33,157 nucleotides of DNA from Acidobacteriota bacterium (GTDB lineage: Bacteria > Acidobacteriota > UBA6911), in contig QHZE01000420.1 in assembly GCA_003225335.1 (NCBI GenBank), positions 1-33,157 on the forward strand. Direction: 5' to 3'. This document shows positions 1 to 7,095 of this stretch, one piece after another; position 1 is the first letter of the stretch; the number at the start of each line of letters is the position of its first letter. The translations under genes were made by a program, and so were the position numbers. The notes beneath the pieces are model-generated. The model was not told where the DNA came from. It searched no databases and saw only the letters and a program-made list of their open reading frames with translations.

Positions 1-562
<562 letters not shown>

Positions 563-940
563 TTAACCTCTCGTTTCTAGGCGCTCGATCTGTTCGAGGG
601 GTGCCAGGGCCTCCCTCAGACGCTGGCACAGCTGCAAAGCGCTGTGCCGAGCCGGGAGGTGATCCGGCCCCGGGAGAAGCCCCTTCAGGGAATCCAGAAC
701 CTGGAACCACGCTTCATGCGCTTCCAGCCCGGTCCGGCGCCGGACTCGCAGTTCTCTCAGCCATCGATGTATCGTTCCTTCCACCTCGCGGTAATAGCGC
801 AGGCGATCGAGGGGCGTGGCCTTGGACTCGGTCGCGATTGCCACGGCGAGACGGCTTCTGGCCTTCTCCAATGAGCGCAAGAGCTCTAAATAGATAGCTC
901 GATATCGGTCTTCAGGAAAATCGTTCACTGCCCACCCCAA
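563..940 (-). CDS. Small helical protein of unknown function
   Basis: Not recognised. The frame would encode up to 125 residues rich in Leu, Arg, Glu and Ala with heptad-like spacing, so mostly alpha-helical, with no signal peptide or membrane segment. The composition looks protein-like, and the frame points the same way as coaD and rsmD. The start is uncertain: the longest form begins at TTG (940-938), while a GTG at 928-926 has a G-rich stretch just upstream. It lies between coaD and the divergently read sigma gene. It may be a lineage-specific gene or a chance frame in GC-rich DNA; I lean slightly toward real. Confidence 0.4.
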   Translation of the reverse strand: MGWAVNDFPEDRYRAIYLELLRSLEKARSRLAVAIATESKATPLDRLRYYREVEGTIHRWLRELRVRRRTGLEAHEAWFQVLDSLKGLLPGPDHLPARHSALQLCQRLREALAPLEQIERLETRG

Positions 941-1095
941 TCCAAAAGTGTCTGACCAGCCGGGTCAAGCGGAGCAAATGCACATTTGCAGGAGCGCAGA
1001 GCCAGATTGTGTGAAATACACAGACCACATTGGAAACATTAATAGCGTGCCGTTCATTCTAACAGCAATCGCAAGATTTAGGTTAAGAAAATAAA

Positions 1096-1680
1096 ATGCC
1101 GCCTCAAGATTCTTATAGCTCAGACGTGGCCGGCGTGATCGCCGACCTCATATGCAGGCACGGAGACAAGTGGCTGCGATTTGTTACGCGTCTTGTTGCG
1201 GAAGATGCCGAGGATGTTATGCAAGAGGCGGTCCGCCGCGTCCTGCTGCGCAATCGGCCCTTCCGAAGCACTGAGGAAGTCCGGCTATATCTGGGACGGG
1301 CGATTCGCAACACCGCTATCGAAACTTACCACATTCGAAAACGGGACCGCGCCCGTCACCTTCCCTTGCGAGAACAATGGATTCCTTCGCAAGACAGCAG
1401 GGATCCGCACAGTAACCTGGAATACCTGGAGCAGTCGGACGAGACGACACGGCTGATGACGCTATTGGAGGAAGGGCTGGCACGGCTTCCGCAAAAACAG
1501 TGCGAAGCCGTCCGCCTGACGCTGCTCGCGCCGGAATTCACCTCCATCCGCGAGGCAGGCGCAGAGCGGGGCATCCCGTACTCCACCCTGCGCCATCGCT
1601 GCGTCCAGGGCATGCGCAATTTGAAAAAGTACATTAAGAAAGCCCTGCGGTCCAAGCCGATCAAGTTGCTTATGGCGTGA
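1096..1680 (+). CDS. ECF-type RNA polymerase sigma factor
   Basis: A 194-residue group IV sigma-70 family protein that would direct core RNA polymerase to a specific promoter set. Region 2 spans roughly residues 20-95: the helix with AEDVMQEAVRR corresponds to the core-binding segment, and YLGRAIRNTAIETYHIRKRDR to the -10 recognition/melting segment. Region 4 is about residues 130-185, with LARLPQKQCEAVRLT and the helix-turn-helix IREAGAERGIPYSTLRHRC, which would contact the -35. Length fits the ECF family (160-200). No anti-sigma factor gene lies beside it. It faces rsmD tail to tail and interrupts the usual rsmD-coaD neighbourhood. No strong promoter or Shine-Dalgarno was seen upstream. Confidence 0.85.
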   Translation: MPPQDSYSSDVAGVIADLICRHGDKWLRFVTRLVAEDAEDVMQEAVRRVLLRNRPFRSTEEVRLYLGRAIRNTAIETYHIRKRDRARHLPLREQWIPSQDSRDPHSNLEYLEQSDETTRLMTLLEEGLARLPQKQCEAVRLTLLAPEFTSIREAGAERGIPYSTLRHRCVQGMRNLKKYIKKALRSKPIKLLMA

Positions 1681-1706
1681 AAGAAAGACTTCAAAATTCT
1701 CCGCGC

Positions 1707-1774
1707 TTCTTTGCGTCTTCGCGTCTTTGTGGTGAAAGCAGGATACGCCGCACTCACCGCTAAGACGCAAAGAA
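1707..1774. repeat. Inverted repeat between sigma gene and rsmD
   Basis: TTCTTTGCGTCTT (1707-1719) pairs perfectly with AAGACGCAAAGAA (1762-1774). The arms belong to the 8-bp-unit 'CGAAGACA' family seen again at 15407-15473. It sits between the converging ends of the sigma gene and rsmD and may act as a two-way terminator. Right after it (about 1790-1828) is a copy of the dispersed GGTTGCGGCT motif. Confidence 0.7.
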
Positions 1775-1837
1775 TCACCTAATAAGATTCTCGGTTGCGG
1801 CTCGGGCGAAGCCCCTTGGCTATGTTTTTAGGAGGAC

Positions 1838-2401
1838 TCAAATGCCCGGAGATTTAAACCCGTAGAAGCTGAGGCATTTGTGACCCTGGCGTACTGTGCG
1901 CGCTCGATGATAGTCGTCCCCGTCCTCGGGCACCTCGGCTTTGCGATCGTGTTCGATCACGACGCGTGAATTCCCGTGCGCCAGACCCGTCCGAAAGCAG
2001 ACTTCCAGAAGGTCCCGATAAGGCCGCCATTGGTAGGGAGGATCCATGAAAAGAATATCGGCGGAAAAGCCTTCCCGGACAAGAAGGCGGAGCGCGGTGA
2101 AAACGTCAGAGCTGAGGAGCCGAAAGCCACTCTCTATGCCGCACAACTCCAGATTCTCGCGGATCAGACGACAGCCTTCCCGGCTGGAGTCCACAAATAC
2201 CACTTGCCGGGCGCCGCGGCTCAGGGCCTCGATCCCTATCGCTCCCGTGCCTGCGAAGACGTCCACGAGGACAGTTCCCTGAATGGACGGATCAAGAATA
2301 TTGAAGAGGCTCTCTTTAAGGCGATCTCCGGTGGGACGGATCTCCGCGCCGCGCGGCCCCCTGAGTTTTCGCCCCCGAAACTGCCCGGAAATCACTCGCA
2401 T
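1838..2401 (-). CDS. rsmD: 16S rRNA (guanine966-N2)-methyltransferase
   Basis: 187 residues. RsmD methylates G966 of 16S rRNA on the assembled 30S subunit using S-adenosylmethionine. The start MRVISGQFRGRKL and the IRPTGDRLKESLFNIL segment are characteristic of the family. The SAM-binding FAGTG is at residues 49-53 and the catalytic DPPY at 120-123. I chose ATG 2401-2399: the frame stays open to 2488, but those 29 extra residues translate the intergenic repeat and are not family-like. The true start has no Shine-Dalgarno because the repeat (2405-2507) fills the leader. It probably depends on the recG transcript. Confidence 0.95.
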   Translation of the reverse strand: MRVISGQFRGRKLRGPRGAEIRPTGDRLKESLFNILDPSIQGTVLVDVFAGTGAIGIEALSRGARQVVFVDSSREGCRLIRENLELCGIESGFRLLSSDVFTALRLLVREGFSADILFMDPPYQWRPYRDLLEVCFRTGLAHGNSRVVIEHDRKAEVPEDGDDYHRARTVRQGHKCLSFYGFKSPGI

Positions 2402-2404
2402 ATC

Positions 2405-2507
2405 GATTGACGAATGACGAATGGGAATTGAGGAATGCGGCCACCATTCCCGAAACGAACCTTGAATATTGACTTTTCTAATGAGCAACCCTCGTCACTC
2501 GTCAATC
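2405..2507. repeat. Inverted repeat filling the recG-rsmD junction
   Basis: GATTGACGAATGACGA (2405-2420) is the reverse complement, 15 of 16 bases, of the segment at 2492-2507. The arms are built from a 7-bp unit (GACGAAT). The right arm contains the recG stop codon (TGA, minus strand 2508-2506), and the left arm ends three bases before the rsmD ATG. The element therefore occupies essentially the whole intergenic space of an expected operon. Confidence 0.75.
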
Positions 2508-4680
2508 ATCCCACGAGGGCCAGGCCGTAGCGGTCCTTCCACTCTTGCTGAATTAGACTGGCGATCTGACGGCACTCTGGATCGGGCTGCGCTTTCAGCC
2601 TTTTCACAAAACGATCGGCCTCGGCGCGCGCAACTTCAAGAGCCTTCCGGTCGCGCACCAGATTGGCATACTTGAACACCGGAAGGCCCGATTGGCGAGT
2701 GCCGATGATCTCTCCAGGCCCGCGCACCTCGAGGTCCACCTCGGCAATGCGGAATCCGTCATTGCTTTCGCACAAGATGTCCATCCGCCGCCGGGCCTCC
2801 GGACTGCCGCGCGCGTTGGCGACGAGAATGCATCGTGACTGCGCGGCTCCCCTGCCCACGCGGCCTCGGAGCTGGTGCAGCTGAGCGAGACCGAACCGCT
2901 CGGCATGCTCGATCACCATGAGTGTGGCGTTGGCGACGTCTACGCCCACTTCGATCACCGTTGTGGATACCAGAATCTGTACTTCGCCGGCGGCGAAGGC
3001 CGCCATGACGCGCTCCTTGTCGGCGCTCTTCATTCTGCCGTGAAGCAGGCCGATACGCAGGCCGGGGAACACCTGTTCCTGGAGGTGCTGCGCCATCTCC
3101 GTGGCCGCGCGCAGATCGGACTTTTCCGATTCTTCCACCAGAGGATAGACGACGTAGACCTGGCGCCGGGCCGCCGCAGTTTTGCGCATCTCTTCATACA
3201 CCTTCCTTCGATCCTTCTCTTCGAGCCACCAGGTGTCGATCGGCCGGCGGCCCGGCGGCATCTGGTCGATGACGGATACGTCCAGATCCCCATACAAGGT
3301 CAGGGCCAGCGAGCGCGGGATAGGGGTTGCCGTCATTACCAGCATATCCGGCTCGTTCCCCTTTTCTTTAAGAACATTGCGCTGTATCACGCCGAAGCGG
3401 TGCTGCTCGTCGATGATGACGAAGGCCAGATTGCGGAATTGCACCCCTTCCTGGATGAGAGCGTGAGTGCCGATGGAAATCTGCGACTCTCCGGTGCGGA
3501 TCTTTTCGAGGGTCTCGCGCTTCTCTCGGGCGCGCAGGCTCCCTTTCAACAAGCTGATGCGATATTCGAGTGGGGCCAGCAAGCGGCGAAAGTAGAAGTA
3601 ATGCTGCTCGGCCAGGATCTCGGTCGGCGCCATGATGGCCGCCTGATAACCGTTTTCGACGGCAATAATCGCAGCCTGGGCGGCGACGATGGTCTTCCCG
3701 GAACCCACGTCGCCCTGGAGCAGGCGACTCATAGGACGGCGAGAACACAAGTCGTCTGCAATCTCCTTCAAAACTCTCTTTTGCGCCTCTGTCGGGTGGA
3801 AGGGGAGAATCTTTTTGATGGCCTGCCGCACATTCTCGCCGAGCCGGATGCTTCGATCCTTTTCTATCCGGATACGATGCTCCCGCACCATGCACAGACC
3901 CACCTGAAACTGAAACAGTTCCTCAAAAATAAGGCGTTTGTGTGCAGGAGACACGCCGCGATTGAGCGCTTCCAACTCTCTGGCGCGCCCCGCAGCTGTG
4001 GTGGATTGGAGTTCTGGAAAGTGTATCCGGGCAAGGGCCTGGCTCCTCGGGAGGAGCCGAAGTTGGGCGCGCAAGTACGACGGGAGGGGGTCTTTGCTAT
4101 CTTCGGGAAGTTGTGAAACTACAAAGTGGATGATCTGGCGCAGGGCGCGCGCCCTTAGCTCTCCGAGCTTCCGGTATATCGGCACGACACGGCCGGTGTG
4201 AATCGACTGGCCTGCCTCTCGATCCAGGATTTCGATTTCCGGATTGTGGAAGCAAAGTGAGCTCCGGTGATACTCGTCCCGCCGGACCTGTCCGTAGACG
4301 ACGATCTCCGCACCTTCGCCATAGACCTTGCTCAGATACGGTTGGTTGAAGAATTTGACCAGGATACTTCCGGTGCTGTCCCCCACCAGCATCTGGAAGA
4401 TGGAAAACCCGCGCCGCCGTGTCTGGTAATCCTGAATGCCTTTGACGCGCCCGCGCGTGACGGCCCATTCCCCCTCCCGCAGAGAATCGATGGGCCGAAA
4501 ATAGGTGCGGTCTTCGTAACGAAACGGCGGATATTCGAGGAGATCTCTGACCGTCCGGACGCCTTGGGCTGCGAGTTGCTCTGACCTCCGGGGGCCGATG
4601 CCCTTCAGGTACTGCACCGGCGTGTCGATAGAGAGTGCCCGGCGACGCGCCTCGACAGCAGAATTCGGCATGGACTTCAT
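2506..4680 (-). CDS. recG: ATP-dependent DNA helicase RecG
   Basis: 724 residues, slightly longer than E. coli RecG (693). RecG remodels stalled replication forks and Holliday junctions. The N-terminal wedge/OB region is seen in residues about 20-170 (VQYLKGIGPRRSEQL, then LLEYPPFRYEDRT). Helicase motif I GDVGSGKT has its lysine at residue 329, and the DExH-type motif II DEQH starts at residue 424. TATPIPRSLALTLYGDLD (motif III), IEVGVDVANATLMVIEHAERFGL and GRVGRG (motif VI) follow, and the C-terminus has the RecG-specific tail. The ATG at 4680-4678 has a GAGGA ribosome-binding site 4 nt upstream. It is followed by rsmD across a repeat-filled 104 bp gap. Confidence 0.97.
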   Translation of the reverse strand: MKSMPNSAVEARRRALSIDTPVQYLKGIGPRRSEQLAAQGVRTVRDLLEYPPFRYEDRTYFRPIDSLREGEWAVTRGRVKGIQDYQTRRRGFSIFQMLVGDSTGSILVKFFNQPYLSKVYGEGAEIVVYGQVRRDEYHRSSLCFHNPEIEILDREAGQSIHTGRVVPIYRKLGELRARALRQIIHFVVSQLPEDSKDPLPSYLRAQLRLLPRSQALARIHFPELQSTTAAGRARELEALNRGVSPAHKRLIFEELFQFQVGLCMVREHRIRIEKDRSIRLGENVRQAIKKILPFHPTEAQKRVLKEIADDLCSRRPMSRLLQGDVGSGKTIVAAQAAIIAVENGYQAAIMAPTEILAEQHYFYFRRLLAPLEYRISLLKGSLRAREKRETLEKIRTGESQISIGTHALIQEGVQFRNLAFVIIDEQHRFGVIQRNVLKEKGNEPDMLVMTATPIPRSLALTLYGDLDVSVIDQMPPGRRPIDTWWLEEKDRRKVYEEMRKTAAARRQVYVVYPLVEESEKSDLRAATEMAQHLQEQVFPGLRIGLLHGRMKSADKERVMAAFAAGEVQILVSTTVIEVGVDVANATLMVIEHAERFGLAQLHQLRGRVGRGAAQSRCILVANARGSPEARRRMDILCESNDGFRIAEVDLEVRGPGEIIGTRQSGLPVFKYANLVRDRKALEVARAEADRFVKRLKAQPDPECRQIASLIQQEWKDRYGLALVG

Positions 4681-4684
4681 TCTG

Positions 4685-4689
4685 TCCTC
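4685..4689 (-). promoter_or_regulatory. Ribosome-binding site of recG
   Basis: GAGGA on the minus strand, 4 nt before the ATG at 4680. It supports that start over the second Met three codons downstream. Confidence 0.6.
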
Positions 4690-4980
4690 AAGGTTTGAAG
4701 TTCAGCCTACATGATTTCATAAATACGCGGCTTGTAAGTAAGGATTCGCGCGGCCTGTTTCGCCACGGAGTTTCTATGATCCTACGGCTCGCCACTGCGA
4801 ATGAAAATGGCCGTAGGGGTGCCGCCCAATCGTAGGGGCGGCCCTGTATGGCCGCCCGAGCTTCCCACGCAGGGGGCGCCGCTACGGATTGATGAGGGGC
4901 TGGAATTTTCATAGGGGCCGCCTTCGGCCGCAACCAAAGGCCCTACCGCAAAGGCGCAGGACGTGAGAAAAAATCGTAAC

Positions 4981-4997
4981 GCCGGCGTCTCGCCGGC
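4981..4997. repeat. CGTCTCG-core hairpin, copy 1
   Basis: GCCGGCG-TCT-CGCCGGC: a perfect 7-bp stem with a 3-nt loop. The CGTCTCG centre is shared with 30189-30207 and 31974-31992, but the outer stem bases differ while remaining complementary. Confidence 0.75.
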
Positions 4998-5097
4998 ATG
5001 GAGACTGGACAACTCCTTTTGCGTCAACGGCACCTTTGCCGGCTGGAAGCCGGCGCTACATTTTCTCTTACGCACTGCGGATGAAAACCGCTCGGAA

Positions 5098-5250
5098 CGG
5101 GAGGGCACGACTTCAGTCGTGCCGCGAGAAAGACGCACTTCAAGAGGCTTTAGCCTCTGAGGGCTAGCAATGTTCCGAGGATGCCCTCAGGGGCTAAAGC
5201 GTGTCACTGAGACCCTCTCCTGACGGCACGACCGAAGTCGTGCCCTCCCG
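5098..5250. repeat. Nested cruciform built from two inverted repeats
   Basis: The outer arms 5098-5123 and 5225-5250 are complementary at 25 of 26 positions, and each can itself fold (GGCACGAC-TTCA-GTCGTGCC). The inner arms 5147-5164 and 5183-5200 (GCTTTAGCCTCTGAGGGC type) match at 17 of 18. A further copy of the outer-arm module lies at 6949-6973. Confidence 0.8.
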
Positions 5251-5420
5251 CAGCAACCAGTCATCGAAAAGCATATCTTCACGAGGGACACTTCAAGCTG
5301 CACGCTAAGGCTTGAACTTGGGGGCGCCTTCTGCTTTCTGCCCTCCTAACTGATGGGGGATAGCTCATTATACTCACCTCCATTGCGCCGGCTTACCTCG
5401 TTTGCTATATATTCCCTCCG

Positions 5421-6026
5421 ATGCGACGTGAGCCACGCGTGGCCTGTGTAACCTTCTTCTGTTTTCTTCCCCTCTTCCTAACGAGCTGCGGCGCCAGATC
5501 GCTAAGCAAAAAAACAGCTCGAGATGTGATTGCAGATCTCGACCGGGACGCTTTCCAAAAGGAGTCCATTTATATCGATTCGGTGAACCAGACCGGCCAG
5601 AGAGATGCCGTCGCCGAAACCACGCTGCACGCCACATTCCGGTTTGAAAAGGTCGATGGCAAGTGGGTCATCCGCGAGGTGCGTTTGGGCAAGCGGCCCT
5701 GGGAGAAACTCGACGATATTCTGCGCGCGCTCGAGCAGGTCAAGACGGAGCAAACACGCAAGCTGCTCGAACAGGTTGCCGCCGCGATCGAGAAGTATCG
5801 GGAGGCCAACGGAGCGCTCCCGGATTTTAAAGACTACGTTTCTCTCTCAGACACTCTCAGTCCGAAATACATGAATCCGCTGATCCGAGAGGACGCGTGG
5901 CATAACCCCCTCGCCGCCTCCAGGAGCGCGCCCGGCACCGTCCGCCTGCTCTCCGCCGGCCCGGACGGAAGGACCGGCACGCCGGATGACATCGAGCTGG
6001 TAAAGACCTTTGCGACAACCCGTTAG
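5421..6026 (+). CDS. Lipoprotein with pseudopilin (GspG)-like C-terminal domain
   Basis: 201 residues. The N-terminus MRREPRVACVTFFCFLPLFLTSC ends in a lipobox (LTSC, Cys23), so the mature protein should be lipid-anchored in the envelope. Residues about 30-100 resemble a small mixed alpha/beta domain. From about residue 110 there is a helix (AAAIEKYREANGALPDFKDY) followed by LSPKYMNPLIREDAWHNPL and YLSAGPDG-like RLLSAGPDGRTGTPDDI. This is the layout of the C-terminal half of type II secretion major pseudopilins: a helix, a D-W/P-W-xNP turn, then the SxGxDGxxGTxDDI calcium loop. No prepilin peptidase site is present and no other T2SS genes are near. Its function is not known. An AT-rich TATATATT just before the ATG may be a -10, leaving almost no leader. 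Confidence 0.75.
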   Translation: MRREPRVACVTFFCFLPLFLTSCGARSLSKKTARDVIADLDRDAFQKESIYIDSVNQTGQRDAVAETTLHATFRFEKVDGKWVIREVRLGKRPWEKLDDILRALEQVKTEQTRKLLEQVAAAIEKYREANGALPDFKDYVSLSDTLSPKYMNPLIREDAWHNPLAASRSAPGTVRLLSAGPDGRTGTPDDIELVKTFATTR

Positions 6027-6031
6027 TTTAG

Positions 6032-6152
6032 CCACAGAGCCACGGAGACACAGAGAAAATGGAGGATAGAGGAGCGAGGATGGCGAAACAGTCTTTTCGT
6101 GAAAATTCGTGGAATTCGCGGCGGTTTTTATTGGCTGTGAATTTCACGAAAA
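6032..6152. repeat. Composite repeats between lipoprotein and C39 genes
   Basis: First, a CACGGAGACACAGAG-type unit (6032-6055). Then a TTCGTGGAATTCG-type unit (6093-6131) whose start TTTTCGTGAAAATTC (6094-6108) pairs with GAATTTCACGAAAA (6139-6152). The same two families recur at 15549-15575, 17645-17672, 17878-17915 and 30844-30880. Confidence 0.65.
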
Positions 6153-6250
6153 CGATCACTGGGATTTGAAAGTCATGGGTTTGATATTGCACAGGACGCC
6201 AACAGGACAGTAGCACACCGCGCGGGAACCCAAGTAATATTGAGCTTCTC

Positions 6251-6254
6251 GAGG
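6251..6254 (+). promoter_or_regulatory. Ribosome-binding site of the C39-like gene
   Basis: GAGG with 5 nt to the ATG at 6260. It supports this start. Confidence 0.45.
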
Positions 6255-6259
6255 CAGCA

Positions 6260-6862
6260 ATGACGATCACACCCGAGTATCACCGCATCCCTCGAGGGGC
6301 CATCAAGGTACCGGTCCCTGACACCACCCAGCAGACCGATTACTCCTGCGGGGCATCGTGTCTTGAGGCGGTCTGTAAATATTACGGCGTGGGTCCGAAT
6401 GACGAGTGGGAATACGTCCGGGATCTCCGGATGGACAAGCGCATCGGCTGCCATCCGCACCAGATCAAGCGTGCGGCCAGGGAATACGGCCTGCAGTTCC
6501 GGGAGCATTGTCCCATGACTCCCAGACAAATCGTGGTGTATCTTCGCCGGAGAAGACCCGTGATGCTCATGATCCAGGCCTGGGGGGAGCACGAAGGCAG
6601 GCGCGGTTACCCGCGGAGCTACACCGGCGTCTGGAAAAACGGGCATTGGGTCCTGGCAATCGGCTACGATCGCACGGGCATCTATTTCGAGGACCCGTCT
6701 CTGCAGGCCGTGCGCGGCTATCTCTCGCACGCCGAGCTCGAGACGCGCTGGCGTGATACGGGTCCCTACGGCAAGCGCCTCCATCAGTACGGCCTGGCGA
6801 TCTGGAAACCTCGCTGGTCAGGCCCTTCGGCCTACGTCACGCGCGCCGAACGCATTGGGTAA
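6260..6862 (+). CDS. C39-like cysteine peptidase family protein
   Basis: 200 residues with the papain-like C39 fold signature. The presumed nucleophile is Cys30 in DYSCGASCLEAV, preceded by Gln24/Gln25 (oxyanion hole). His129 lies in NGHWVLAIGYD and Asp145 in FEDPS, completing a plausible triad. C39 domains cut leader peptides after double-glycine motifs when fused to ABC exporters. This one is stand-alone, has no membrane segments, no ATPase and no signal peptide, so it would act in the cytosol on an unknown substrate. No small double-glycine precursor was found next to it. The last ~15 residues look irregular. It converges on the OmpA-family gene across a repeat-filled gap. Confidence 0.8.
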   Translation: MTITPEYHRIPRGAIKVPVPDTTQQTDYSCGASCLEAVCKYYGVGPNDEWEYVRDLRMDKRIGCHPHQIKRAAREYGLQFREHCPMTPRQIVVYLRRRRPVMLMIQAWGEHEGRRGYPRSYTGVWKNGHWVLAIGYDRTGIYFEDPSLQAVRGYLSHAELETRWRDTGPYGKRLHQYGLAIWKPRWSGPSAYVTRAERIG

Positions 6863-6870
6863 GCGGTTGT

Positions 6871-7084
6871 GGCAGGGGAGCAGAGGGGCAAGGGAGCAGA
6901 GGGGCGGAGGGGCGGCGGAGTCTCCTCCGCCCGAAGTTGCCATTCGATGGGAGGGCACGACTTCAGTCATGCCGCGAGGGGAACGGCGAGGAAGGGGCTT
7001 TGGCTGAAGACTGCCTGGCGGAGGTCATTCTGCCTGCCCTCTTGCCCCTCTGCCCCTCTTGCCCCTCTGCCCCTCTGCCCCTCG
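6871..7084. repeat. Long inverted repeat of 8-bp GAGGGGCA units
   Basis: A purine-rich array of GAGGGGCA-type units (6871-6920) is complementary to a pyrimidine-rich array (7032-7084). Between them lies another copy of the GGCACGACTTCAGTCGTGCC-type hairpin (6949-6973, one mismatch). It occupies the gap between two converging genes and could terminate both. Confidence 0.75.
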
Positions 7085-7095
7085 CGGTTCGGCTT

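Larger units (their letters stand above)
4681..5420. other. 740 bp repeat-rich gap without genes
   Basis: No convincing gene. It contains a GTAGGGGCGGCCCTG-type palindrome (about 4829-4860), a minus-strand copy of the GGTTGCGGC motif (about 4926-4946), a CGTCTCG hairpin (4981-4997), a GCCGGC hairpin (5039-5055), and the nested cruciform at 5098-5250. The 4965-5000 and 5045-5072 stretches are partly complementary and form another, larger inverted repeat. Confidence 0.7.

Noticed and set aside
2402..2488. 29-residue N-terminal extension of rsmD
   Set aside because: It is a translation of the intergenic repeat; the family start is MRVISGQFRGRKL at 2401.
2875..4116. 413-codon plus-strand frame opposite recG
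   Set aside because: It is antisense to a secure recG gene and shows no protein family features; a GC-skew shadow frame.
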